The notes beneath the pieces were generated by a model, which ran no database searches, had not been told where the DNA came from, and saw nothing but the letters and a program-made list of their open reading frames with translations. From Ziziphus jujuba (taxonomy: Eukaryota > Streptophyta > Magnoliopsida > Rosales > Rhamnaceae), in assembly GCF_031755915.1 (NCBI RefSeq), contig NC_083389.1, forward strand, positions 28,155,501 through 28,219,500: a stretch of 64,000 bases of DNA, read 5' to 3'. This document shows, one piece after another, positions 44,690 to 60,649 of the stretch. The position numbers and the translations under genes are program-made. Numbering within the stretch: position 1 is the first letter of the stretch; every line of letters starts with the position of its first letter.

Positions 44690-46612
44690 ATTCCGGATAA
44701 AAGTTGTCCGGATTCTCTAACCTCAGAAAAATCTTATAAATACGATCAGAAATTTCGGGTCCTCCTAAAGAGGTTCTTAAAGCAGATTATTCTCATTGCA
44801 ATCATGGCATACTATCACGTGAAAATCAACTATAGTGCAGGTACTTGTTTTCTTTCGACTGCGTTTTGAAATTCGAGTCTATGAGGGGAAAAAGAATATA
44901 TATATATATATATATATGTACTTTTTGGTAATACGGAAAATATTTACCTATAAAGATACGAGTTCAGTCTTCATTTTTAAATTTAATGGAAAATATACTG
45001 CAATAATAATGAATAAAATTATTAGTAATCAAATTAGGCCAGGATTTATTATATTGGGCCATGTCCCTCGAACCTGGCCTACTAAACTATATGAGTCCTG
45101 ACCAGTGCTTTAGCCCAGGCTCACTTGAAACGACAATTTTTTTTTTATTTAAAACTTTTTAGCAACTCAATGAGTGTGTATATATAAAAGAAATGATGTG
45201 CCCTCCTAAATTGGTTTTGAAAGCAAATTATTGTGTCAGCGATCATAGTATACTATCACGTGAAAATCAACTATAGTGCATTTGCATGATTTCTTTAGAC
45301 CATGTTTGGAGTTTCAAATCTACGAGGGAAAAGGATATTATTATGTATTATAAAGAAATGATCTTAATTTTCTTAACATTAATTCAAAGGAAAATAATAT
45401 GAAAGAAAATTAAATTAAGGGCCGGATTAAATTTTTTGGACCATTATCTGTTGAACTGCACGAGTCCTGTCCAAGTAGATCAGAGCAGATGGATGGGCCT
45501 GCAATTGTTAGGTACGTATTAATTATGTCACTCATTGTACGACCCAACTCCACCGCCCTGGTGTGTGAGTTTATGAGATACATCCATATTGGATTACTAT
45601 ATATGTGTGCATATCATAGGCCAACCGTGTCATCTGTTGTTGTTCTGATGTTGAAAAGTGAAAGTACGAGCCTGATTATCATCGTCAAGATCTTGAACTA
45701 GCTACTGGTGATAATTGTTGCTCTGTTAATGATTTCCTTCAAACTCCAAGAAGACGCAGATAATGATAATATGTTGATCAATTCCTTTGAGATTGAGAGA
45801 GAGTCTCTGTTTTACATCTGATTTTATAACCACAATTTAACATTGGTTTTATATACTACTACTACATAGATAATGATGTAGTGGTCAACCTAACCATCTA
45901 ATTACTACCTAATGTATAAAAAGCTTCATTGAGTTTGGTAGATGTTTGGGATTATATTGTCGTGAAATTAGGTATGAATTTAGTATGCCAATTAACAAAT
46001 ACAAATAGCGAGTATGGCCAAAATTAGCCTCTCTTTTTTTAAATTTCTTTTTAAGTTTATTTTTCTCATTCAATTGTATTAATTTTACGAGTATAACTGA
46101 CAGCTGGTTTTTCTATTCCAAATTTTTGTAACCTTTTTTTTTTGCTCGACAAATTTTTGTAACCTTAGTGAATATGAAGAAAATATAATATATCTTGTAT
46201 AAATATAATAAGAAATTGGTTTCAGGAAGATATATATATATATATAAAATAAAAAATTTGGGCCCTCCTAAATAGGTTCTTAAAGCAAATTATTCTCATA
46301 GAGATTATTGTGTAGTATGACGCGAAAATCAACCATAACGCATGTACTTGATTTCTTTCGACTATGTTTTGAGATTCGAACCTATAAGGGGAAAAAGGAA
46401 AATATATGTTTATTTTGGTAATATAAAAAATAAATGTATTATAAAGATAGAGTGCAGTTTTTATTGTTAAGTTCAATGGAAAATACACTGTAGTAACTTA
46501 CAATACAGCTTCAAATTAGGCCCGGAAAACATTTGGGCCACGTTTCTCCAACCTACCCTGCTAAATTATGCGAGACCCAACAAGTGCTTCAACGCAAGGC
46601 CTACTTGAAAGT

Positions 46613-46620
<8 letters not shown>
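44690..46620. repeat. Three diverged copies of a ~380-bp dispersed repeat
   Basis: Similar sequence occurs at about 44745-45135, 45195-45495 and 46255-46615. Shared parts are cctcctaaa(g/t)...ggttcttaaagca, tatcacgtgaaaatcaacta (tgacgcgaaaatcaaccata in copy three), a ttctttcgactatg-like block, and a tail with gggccatg...ctactaaa...tgagtcctgacc. All three run in the same direction. No open frame survives, so the parent element is unknown; a non-autonomous transposon or solo-LTR fragment would fit. Confidence 0.75.
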
Positions 46621-46681
<61 letters not shown>

Positions 46682-46723
46682 TATTCACTTTTAGGAATAT
46701 TATATATATATATATATATATAT
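46616..46723. repeat. Long (TA)n microsatellite pair
   Basis: About 26 TA units at 46617-46669, a T-run, then a second (TA)n at about 46700-46724. It borders the left edge of the duplicated thioesterase unit. Confidence 0.95.
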
Positions 46724-47343
46724 GTAAATTCGATTTAAAATTCCACAGTTATTGGTCAAAATTTGGTATGGAACTTTAATCCATTTATAGTATGGTGTGA
46801 AATATTTATATTTTCATTCTTAGATATGTGATGGAAAAGATTTAATACAATATTGATAAACCGTTGGAAATGATTAGTAGTTAACCCTAAAAAGGAATAA
46901 AAGAAATTACGTAAAATGGTCTGTTACGATGGAGATCGAATAAATAAATAAATAAATGGTATTAAAAAATGAAAGCATCTTCCACTTAAATATATTAAAA
47001 TTAAAAGGTAGGGAGGGTGGTTTTGTTTGTAAGCAGGGAAAATTGTAGGAGAAAAAAATCAAAGCCAGATCTATCACTTCTCTCTCTGTCTGTCTCTCAA
47101 AACTAAAATGAAAAGGCCAAGAAGAGAAACCACCTAATATTTGTTGTCCAATCAAGTTGTGACATGTGAGACACCCACCACCATTTCTTCGTCTTCCTTC
47201 CTGCATTCTATCCAGCTCAACATCAACAACTAATCCAACAAACCCAGGCACGCCATTATTGCCTTGGCAGCCCGAAACCCAATACACAAATATTAATCAC
47301 CCAACAAAATCATAAAACCTTTTTTTTGTCGTAATATTTTCAC

Positions 47344-48482
47344 ATGGAGCACAACCAACAGTCTTCTTTTTCATCTTCATCATCATCGCCAACATCGTCC
47401 AAGACCGAGGCTTTGGATACTCCGCTCCAGATCACTGGCTTCCAGATTGAAGAATTATCAGCTCACAGAATCAGCGGCCGCCTCCATGTTACCGAAAAGT
47501 GCTGTCAGGTCCATCTCTCTCTTTCTCTCTTTCCCAATACCTATCTTTTTTTGGTTAATTTCTCTTGGATTAATTGTAAATAAAATTAACGTAGATATAT
47601 ATTATCGTTATGTGAATTGTGAATTGCGGATCCACAAAAGCAGCCATTCAAGGTGTTACATGGTGGAGTATCGGCACTGATATCAGAGGCTCTGGCGAGC
47701 ATCGGAGCTCACATGGCCTCTGGTTATCAAAGGGTTGCTGGAATTCACCTTAGCATCAACCATTTGAAGAGCGCCAAGTTGGGTGATCTTGTCCTTGCTG
47801 AAGCTTCCCCCATCACTGTTGGCAAAACCATTCAGGTTGTAACTTTCCTTTCTTTTCTTTGTTTTCCTTCATCATCATCATCATCATCATTTGTCATCAA
47901 CAAAATATAAGTAGTTGCAGATGAGAGAGAGAGGGAGTGTTAGAATTGCCATTGCATTCATTAGCAATCCCACCCTTGTCCATTTGGCCTATCGGACTAG
48001 ACATCCTTTCCCGGATCATGCGCTCCTGTTCCTAGGAGTCCTTCCCCCATTCAGAATCCCACACATTTCTGAACCGGTTTTAATTGCGGTAAAGAAAAGT
48101 CATGTATCTGCCATCACTGGGGTAAACGAAAAGTCAAGGCTGAAAAAGCAGCTGTTATAATTTAACAATATTAGACTGACTGATTTCTGTGATCAGGCAT
48201 TCCGACCCACCACCTCTTGTGGTGATAGTTAGTAGTTAGAACAAAAAGTACGGTACAATTTAGGGTTGGGTTGGTAGCTAATTATTCATTACTGAATGTG
48301 GATTAATATGGGGAAATTGTAAGCAGGTTTGGGAGGTACGACTATGGAAGACTGATCCCTCAAACTCCAACAGCAAATCTTTGGTATCATCATCCAGAGT
48401 TACCCTGGTATGCAACATGCCAGTGCCAGACTATGCGAAAGATGCTGGTGAAGTTCTCAAGAAGTATGCGTCAAAACTATGA
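47344..48482 (+). CDS. DHNAT1: 1,4-dihydroxy-2-naphthoyl-CoA thioesterase, copy 1 (PTS1 SKL)
   Basis: Hotdog-fold thioesterase that releases dihydroxynaphthoate in the peroxisome for phylloquinone (vitamin K1) synthesis. Exons 47344-47508, 47644-47835 and 48327-48482 sum to 513 bases, exactly 170 residues, with GT-AG borders. After a Ser-rich start comes [20 protein letters not shown], then the family core [20 protein letters not shown] and [20 protein letters not shown]. The C-terminus is KKYASKL, where SKL is the canonical peroxisomal targeting signal type 1. The ATG lies in a Ser-rich N-terminus that is not conserved, so length there is flexible. It has a tandem paralogue at 51875. Another acyl-CoA thioesterase specificity is possible, but peroxisomal targeting and similarity favour DHNAT. 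Confidence 0.92.
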
Positions 48483-48904
48483 GTCTCCAACTTAGGACCA
48501 TAATTGTAAGGTTTTCAAATCTCCTTATACAGGAATATCTTTTTTTGTAACAAAAACTTTGAGCAACTCTGGTGGTGTCTCATAAACATGTTCACTGTCA
48601 GTTACCGATATTCTTACTCAATCCCAATCCCATCATATCTAAGCTTAAATAATCAGATACATTTTAGATGCTTCTCTTCTCATATCAACTCATAGAACCA
48701 GCAAATATCAACTCATACAACAAGCAATCTTTCAGTTTATGCATAAATATATATATATATATATATATATGTATAATATAATAGCAAATGCCAATGATCA
48801 CTTCTGTTACTTGTACACTAAAATACAAATTCTGGTTATCTATAAGAAACTAAGAAAAATTATCTGCTTTTAAAATTTTGGCTTCTTAATAGTACTAGTG
48901 CTTC

Positions 48905-49409
48905 TGCTTTTTGTTTGCATAGCGACTTGCAGAGATCTTCTCCCTAAGAAACCAAGAAACCATTACAAAGCATATATGTACGTATATATATTTATACATA
49001 AGCAGCTACAAATTAAGTTGAGAATTAAACTAATTCCTGCTTCAAAATTAGTAATATTAGATTTGCCTGAGAGTAGCAAACTGTTGGGTCAATTGGTGAA
49101 TGTCGAGACCAGAAAGTATGAGAGAAAGCAAGGTTCCGGGTACCCCCTTGGAGATTGTATTGGACATTTGGTTTGCTGAAGCTTCCAATCTTCTAAAAGC
49201 TCTATTATTTATTATTTTTTATTTTTATCAATCATCATTAAGACCCATAAACACAGAGACAGAGAGAGTGATATTTCATATCTATGCAATAAAAGTCAGG
49301 ACGTGACTTTTTCAGGGTATTTAGAAGATAACAGAGAATGTGAAGAAGTGGACTTTACGTTCATAGTGGGAATGGAAATCACAGCAATGGAGATGAGCGC
49401 AGTAAAAGC
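48905..49409 (-). pseudogene. 5'-truncated copy of the small membrane-protein gene
   Basis: Counterpart of exons 2-4 of the gene at 53416-54332. Exon 2 (49409-49359) is intact and reads AFTALISIAVISIPTMN. Exon 3 (about 49200-49077) reads RRLEASANQMSNTISKGVPG and onward. Exon 4 (near 48945-48905) keeps EKISASRYANKKQKH and its stop. But exon 1 is missing: similarity to the intact copy stops at 49560, just where exon 1 would end. The exon 3 acceptor has become TAGAGC in place of AAAGGC, so the normal AG is lost or shifted by a base, and its donor is GC in place of GT. An unrelated open stretch (49903-49711, starting MVAASASNAEAHLILL) with a possible AAG/GTAGGA donor could in principle supply a new first exon; this is speculative. 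Confidence 0.75.
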
Positions 49410-49569
49410 CTGCATTTCCATTGTCAAAATAAAACATGATTATGAGGATATTTAGCAAAGCCAATTAATGGAGCAAACCAGATACACAAGGATTAAGGAT
49501 TTTGTTATGTATCTATGTACATATATATACATGTATAAATGTAAATATAGTAACCATGGAGAGGGGCAA

Positions 49570-51052
49570 ATTTTCAAATACTCCCGGAGGACGAAGCCAC
49601 TCATGACTACTGCTATTCATTGTTTGACACGTGACCAAGTCAGAAAATGGCTTCTCTTCTCCGTTTTCGATGTTTTATGTTTTCTTTGTCCTCCGTTTTG
49701 ATATAGATGTATCCTACCTTCAATAAGCATTCTGAGGCTGGGTTTGAGGTTGGGAAAAGAATAGAGAGAAGAGGGAAAGGATGATCTTGGAAGTCCACCC
49801 ATTTGGCAGCTGTGCAAGAGGTTGGAGAAAGGTTGAGCAAGAGAGATCTTTCAAACAGCAGAATAAGATGAGCCTCTGCATTTGATGCGGAAGCTGCCAC
49901 CATTGTTATTCGTTGCTTGGCCTTTATAAGGGGCTTTACAAAGTTTGGATTTTGAAATGGGTAAAGGAAACACTTAATTTGCTTTCAATGGTTTAAAGGT
50001 TTTCTTTTGGTATATAATTAGATATGCAAAAAAAAAAAATGTGGAATAATCTTCGAAATTTTTGTTTACCGAAGTGTTGATGATGATTCTTTTTGGTGCA
50101 AAAAGTTAGGGAAGCTCAGTAATTTTTGGTGATATGGCTCTTTGTAACGGGTCAAATCAGCACAACAAACTTAATCATTTTCTTTTCTTTTTCTTTATAT
50201 TTCCCCTGGCAGAAAAGGGCCAAAAAAGAAAATAAAAAATTCAGATTTCCAGGGAAAATTAAAAAAAGGCAAAATCTTAATAAACTCCGATCAAAGATTC
50301 TCTGGTGCAGAGTTAGTTCTACACTTTTTATACTATATGGCATCATAAAAAACTTAAATGCCCTTACACTACAAGTATTTTTTTGTTTGTTTCATGATGA
50401 TTAATATGTACTTTTTTTTTTTTTGAGTGATAAACATGTAAGAAAACAAAAAAGACAAATTAAAATCGTTTTTATGTGAATACTTATCTTTAATTTTTCT
50501 ATTTATTTTTACTCTATGGTTTTCAATTTATTTTTCAATGTATTTGTCTATTTTAGAAGGGGAAAAAACAAGTTTGTTTATTCTGTTTTTTTTTTTTTTG
50601 TGGTTATTTCAATGGTTAAAAATAGAAATTTAAACAAACAAATTATAAATCTTTTTTTAAAGGTAATATTCGCAACCAAAAATAAAAATAAAAATACACC
50701 AGTAGAAATATTAAATAAATAATTGACTGAATTATATATGAAGTTTTTTTTTTAAAAAAATCAGAGAATTTTATTAGAGAAATTTGGTAAACTTATTAGG
50801 AAGGAAATTTGAGCTAACGATGCGGTTGTTCAAATTTGATCGGTTTCTAGTGTTTTATCTAGTTTTAATTTGTACATAGAGTTTGGGAAAGATATGAAAA
50901 AATCTGAAAATAAAATAAAAGAAAATGGATAAGTTATGAGAAAATATATAAAAAAAAGAAGAAGAAAAAGAACCAGAGCGAGAAAGAGAGATCCAGACAA
51001 CAGCTGGAAAGATGAGTCCATGAAAATCTCATTATTGTTTCTCAAACATATA

Positions 51053-51083
<31 letters not shown>

Positions 51084-51275
51084 CAAAATCAAACATCAAT
51101 TTTAGAAATCCACTCCAAATTTTTTTATGCCTTCCCACATAACAGATTTTTCTTTATCTGCATGTATGCTATAAGAATCTCATATCTCTTTATGTTTCTC
51201 CAGTGAGTCTTGGACCCAACAAATTTCTCTCTTTTAATTTTAACTTTTAGCTAACTTTTTTTTTGCCCCTCATGT
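49570..51275. other. Unique DNA between the two duplication units
   Basis: Not shared with the region right of 54016. It has homopolymer A/T runs and an (AT)n tract near 51046-51070. The only frame of note is minus 49903-49640 (87 codons, mentioned under the truncated gene). I see no independent gene. Confidence 0.5.
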
Positions 51276-51874
51276 AAAGTTCGATTTAAAATTCTACAGT
51301 TATATATTTTTTTTTGGTGAAATAAAATTCCACAGTTATTTAGTTAAAATTGGGTAAGAATGATTAGTATTTAAGACAAATTCTTAAAAGAATAACAGAA
51401 ATTACGTAAAATAATCTGTGATAGAGGTGAGAGAATAAATAAAAAAATAGGTATTTAAAAATGGAAGCATCATCCACTTAAACAAATAGTAAAAGTTACG
51501 GAGGTTGGTTTTGTTTGTAAGCGTGGAAAATTATAGGAGAAAAAACAAAGCTAGAAGACCTCTCTCTCTCTCTCTCTCTCTCTGTGTAGGTCTCCCAAAA
51601 AGTAGAAGGTGAAGAAGAGAAACCACCTAATATTGTAGTCCAATCAAGTTGTGACATATCAGATATGATATGACGTAGCCCTGTGGCCACCCACCACCAT
51701 TTGGTCGTCTTCCTCCATCTACCTCATCATCTAATTCTAATCCAACACCCAGTCACCCACCCAAAGACCCCATCCAATTGTTCTACACTAACACTACGCC
51801 ATTATTACCTTAGTAGCTCAAAATAACCAAACCAAACCGAAATCATAAGTCTTTTTTGTCATTAATATTCTCAC

Positions 51875-52565
51875 ATGGATCACAAGCAACACTCTTCTTC
51901 ATCATCATCATCAACATCGTCCAAGACCAAAGATTTGGATGCTGCGCTCCATAACACGGGCTTCCAGATTGAAGAAGTATCAGCTCACAGACTCAGCGGC
52001 CGTCTCCATGTTACCGAAAAGTGCTGTCAGGTCCATCTCACTCTTTCTATCTTTCTTAATACATATCTTTTTTTTTTTTTTCCCTGTTAATTTCTCTTGG
52101 ATTGATTTTAACTAATACTAACATATATATATATATATATATTATTATATGAATTGTGAATTGCGAATTGTGGATCAAGAAAAGCAGCCATTCAAGGTGT
52201 TACATGGTGGAGTATCGGCACTGATATCAGAGTCCCTGGCAAGCATCGGAGCTCATATGGCCTCTGGTTATCAAAGGGTTGCTGGAATTCACCTCAGCAT
52301 CAACCATTTGAAGAGCGCTAGGCTTGGTGATATCGTCCTTGCTGAAGCTTCCCCAATCACTGTTGGCAAAACCATTCAGGTTGTAACTTTCCTTTTCCTT
52401 CATCATCATTTATCATCAACAAGTAAAGTAGTTGCAGTTAGAATTACAATTGCATTCATTGTATCTGGTCCAAAGTAATTCTGGAAATGATCTACCAGCA
52501 AAGCCCCCCACCCCACCAGAATAAGAAGCAAATTTAGGAACGGTGTTTTAATTGGGGTAAAGAAA

Positions 52566-52602
<37 letters not shown>

Positions 52603-52988
52603 ATTGGGGTAGAGGAAATGTCAACGCTGAAAAAGTAGCTTTATCCTCCAACAATATTAGACTGACTTATTTCTGGGATCAGCCTTTCCTACCTACCGGC
52701 TCTTTTGGTGGTAGACTAGTAGTTAATACTGAAAACAAGTATAATAAAATTTAGGGCTTGGGTGAGTAGCTAAATTAATCATTAAGGTATGTGGAATAAT
52801 ATGGGGAAATTGTAACTTGTAAGCAGGTTTGGGAGGTACGACTATGGAAGATTGATCCCTCAAACTCAAAATCAAACAGCAAATCCTTGGTATCATCATC
52901 CAGAGTTACCCTTTTATGCAATATGCCGGTGCCAGAGCATGCAAAAGATGCTGGTGAAGTTCTCAAGAAGCATGCAGCAAAACTATGA
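51875..52988 (+). CDS. 1,4-dihydroxy-2-naphthoyl-CoA thioesterase, copy 2 (PTS1 AKL)
   Basis: Tandem paralogue of the gene at 47344 with the same role expected in peroxisomal phylloquinone synthesis. Exons 51875-52030, 52188-52379 and 52827-52988 sum to 510 bases, exactly 169 residues; intron positions match copy 1. The hotdog core [20 protein letters not shown] is conserved. The C-terminus is KKHAAKL: AKL is also a PTS1, generally a weaker variant than SKL. Differences to copy 1 are concentrated in the Ser-rich N-terminus and in a short stretch of exon 3 (three extra residues around NSKSNSKSL). No lesion is visible, so both copies look functional. The 3' end faces the minus-strand gene that ends at 53416, about 430 bases away. 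Confidence 0.92.
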
Positions 52989-53050
52989 GTCTGCAGATTA
53001 GGACAATAATTGAAAGATTTATAAATCTCCTCATACAGGAATATCTTCCT

Positions 53051-53052
<2 letters not shown>

Positions 53053-53088
<36 letters not shown>
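53053..53088. repeat. Long T homopolymer
   Basis: An almost unbroken run of about 38 T in the 3' flank of the second thioesterase. The matching place in unit 1 has only a short T-run (near 48541). The true length is probably uncertain in the assembly. Confidence 0.95.
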
Positions 53089-53089
<1 letters not shown>

Positions 53090-53415
53090 TAACAAACACT
53101 ATGAGCAACTCTGATTGTGTATCATAAACATGTTGAGTGTTAGTTACCGATATTCTTACTCAATCCCATCAATTTTAAAGCTTAAAAGATAAATACATTT
53201 TACATGCTTTTCATATCGGCTCATAAAGAAGCAATCTTCCAGTTTATGTATACATACATATACATATACATATATATATATATAGATGTATAGTAGCAAA
53301 TGCCAATGATTCCTTCGTACTTGTACATTAAAATACAAATTCTGGTTAGTTATTAACTTATAAGAAACTAGGAAATTAGCTCCTCCCAAATGAAGTTTTG
53401 GCTTCTTACTTAGTA

Positions 53416-54332
53416 CTAGTGCTTCTGCTTTTTGTTTGCATAGCGCCTTGCAGAAATCTTCTCCCTTTAAGAAAACCAAGAAACCAAACACAAAGCATAT
53501 ATATATAATAAGTTGAGAATTAAACTAATTCCCGCTTCAAAATTAGTAACATTGCATTTACCTGAGAATTGCAAGCTGTTGGGTCAATTCGTGAATGTCG
53601 AGGCCAGAAAGTTTGAGAGAAAACAAGGTTCCGGGTACCTCCTGGGAGACTATATCGGACAGTTGGTTTGCTGAAGCTTCCAATCTTCTAAAAGCCTTTT
53701 ATAAGTCATCATTAACACCCACCACAGAGACAGAGAAAACAGAGAGTGATGTTTCGTATTTGTGCAATAAAAGCATGGGACTTTTTCAGGGTATATAGAA
53801 GATAATAAAGAATATTAGGAAAAAAAGGAAAAAAGGAGTGGACTTTACGTTCATAGTGGGAATGGAAATCACAGCAAGGGAGATGAGCGCAATAAAAGCC
53901 TGCATTTCCATTGTCAAATAAATAAATAAATAAAACATGATGGTGAGGATATTTAGGAAAGCAAATTAGATACTTATAAGGATTATTTTTATGTATAAAT
54001 GTAAATATAGTAACCGTGGAGAGGACAAAGAGAAGAGAAACGAGGCCCAGTTCAGGAGTTGCTCTAATGGGCGGAGTGGAAACGAGAACAGAAACAGCAA
54101 CAGAGTAAGATGATGATGATGATGATGAACAAGAAGAAGAAGACAGCGTAGTCGTTGAGGTATTTGAGTTCGGAAGCTGCAACGACGTCGTCTTAGGCGT
54201 AAGTGGTGGAATATTAGAGGGCTGAGCTGTCGTTAGGAGGCGGCCGTTGAGTCCTGCAGCTACAGCACCACAGCACGTTGCCGTTTTGGCTGCTGCAATT
54301 ACCGGGAGCCTATGCCACCACGGCGGCTGCAT
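53416..54332 (-). CDS. Small plastid-like membrane protein of unknown function
   Basis: Four exons, 54332-54015, 53899-53849, 53695-53562 and 53464-53416, sum to 552 bases, exactly 183 residues. The first ~80 residues are rich in Ser, Thr, Ala and Pro with almost no acidic residues (LPVIAAAKTATCCGAVAAGL, then a poly-Ser stretch), as in a chloroplast transit peptide. A hydrophobic segment follows across exons 1 and 2 (LGLVSLLFVLSTAFIALISL), then a helical region with RRLEASANQLSDIV and LSGLDIHELTQQLAIL that resembles DUF948-type membrane-anchored helices. It ends RRYANKKQKH. The start at 54332 (MQPPWWHRLPV) is preferred over 54347 because the next Met gives a compact transit-type start. I do not know a function. 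It has a broken partial copy at 48905-49409. Confidence 0.78.
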
Positions 54333-54344
54333 ATCTATTGAAAT

Positions 54345-55190
54345 CAAATCAAATCAAATCAATTACCACGACGCCGTTTGAGCATTCAATTTCTATGTCA
54401 CCATACACAAACACCAATTCCGGTAATAATATCGGAATATAATTACGTTTCCAATTATATGTATATATATATATATATACACACACATTTATTTATTATG
54501 GTAGTATTTGATATAAGATAAAATTTGTGAAGGTGGATATGAATTGCCTAGCTGGCTCTGTTTTGTGGTATCAAGATTTGGAAATTATATTTTTAATTTT
54601 TTTTTTTCAGGAGTAGGAAAAAAAAAAAAAAAAAAAAACACATGTGGTCGTAGATTTGGCGGGAATAAGGTGATGGTGATCTATCTACATTATCTATGAT
54701 GCATGCGTATGGGTGGTTTTGTCGGATTTATTCATAGATTTCCATTTTTATTTACACAGATTGGATAACTCACATGAGTAAGGCAGGCCAATTTTTTGTT
54801 TTTTAATATTTTCTTTGGGGAAAAAAAAAAAAAAAAAAAGAGTCAATATTCAATAAAGGAGGAAGAGGAGGAGAAGAAGCAGAACCCCACAAGCAACTTC
54901 CTTTTTGTCTCTTTTTTAATTCTTCCACCTTACCATGCATATAATGGGCTGTTTCTCATCCTCCGTGTAGAGATCAAATATTAAAGATTCCTTTTTTTTT
55001 TTTTGGGACATTATTTTTTTTTTTGTGATCCAATTTAAATTCGGATTGGACATTATTTTTTTTTGTGATCCAATTTAAATTCGGATTCTTGTTGTCGTTG
55101 TTTTCCAAAAGGAGGATCCCTTCCCTGGTTTGATTTGATAGTGATATATTAGTTGAAGTTGGTCCAATCTTATTGGAGGTCACCAAACAC
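54345..55190. other. Spacer upstream of guanosine deaminase
   Basis: Divergent promoter region between the small membrane-protein gene (-) and guanosine deaminase (+). It contains poly-A at 54620-54639 and 54822-54839 and a ~41-bp tandem direct repeat at about 55006-55087 built on gtgatccaatttaaattcgg. No gene is supported. Confidence 0.6.
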
Positions 55191-55196
55191 ATTGAC

Positions 55197-56554
<1,358 letters not shown>

Positions 56555-57021
56555 TTTCAGTTTAATCTGTCACTGTCTGTTATGCTCGAATGCTGGCTTC
56601 ATCATTTTTTTCCAATAAATCGCTTAATAATATATAGTATACTGTTGCAAGCTTGAAATACATCTTTCTTTGACCTTTTCAGTAAAGATTTAGTCTTTTT
56701 TCATTATACTCTTGTTCAAAAGCTTGAATGCTAAATCTGTTCAAAATCACAGCGAACCATCTATAAAAGTTGTTTGCAAGCAAATTTGCTTGCCTTATTA
56801 TTCATATATCAAAATACTTCTACAAAATGCTCTAACACATCTTATTCATACCCACATTTATTTCTACACAAGGCCCTGTGTATACTGTTAGGTGAAAAGG
56901 ACCTAATAAAACATTTAGCCCACTATCATATTTTTACACCCCACTGGAATATTGGCTTTCTAGTTTCTATTAACCTGAACGATTTACAGACAAAAAACAA
57001 CGTGGAGATCTAAAAGGATTA

Positions 57022-60361
<3,340 letters not shown>

Positions 60362-60649
60362 TTATTAGACATATAATAGAAGAACTAGAAAACAATAATA
60401 GACTTTCCTACAACTATCAAACAAACTCATTTTCCTGAGATTTTAATATGTTTTGAACTCACAAAATGATTTGTTGTCTGCCTTACCTTATCAAAAGCGA
60501 AAAAGGGCCCAAAAAAAAGTATGGCTTTGACTAAAATGGCATTTGTGCAATCGGCAGAAAGCACTTTATGAAAAAGGGAAGCTTTTAGTATTAGATTTTC
60601 ATACCTGAAATAACTTTTTAGGCAATAACATGGAGACGCAAAGAACATA

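Larger units (their letters stand above)
46735..49560. repeat. Tandem duplication unit 1 (thioesterase + membrane-protein remnant)
   Basis: Sequence similarity to 51280-54015 begins near cgatttaaaattc(c/t)acagtta and continues through the thioesterase gene and the convergent small gene, ending at gtaaatatagtaacc. The two units are in direct orientation with about 1.7 kb of unrelated DNA between them. Exons are most alike; introns carry many small indels and different microsatellite lengths. Confidence 0.88.
51280..54015. repeat. Tandem duplication unit 2 (thioesterase + intact membrane-protein gene)
   Basis: Direct copy of 46735-49560. Distinguishing features are a (CT)n tract near 51560-51582, a second (CT)n near 52571-52600 and a 38-base T run at 53053-53088 that are absent or shorter in unit 1. 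Confidence 0.88.

Noticed and set aside
47915..48160. 81-codon plus-strand frame inside the thioesterase intron
   Set aside because: It sits wholly inside the intron between exons 2 and 3 and has no counterpart in the duplicated gene.
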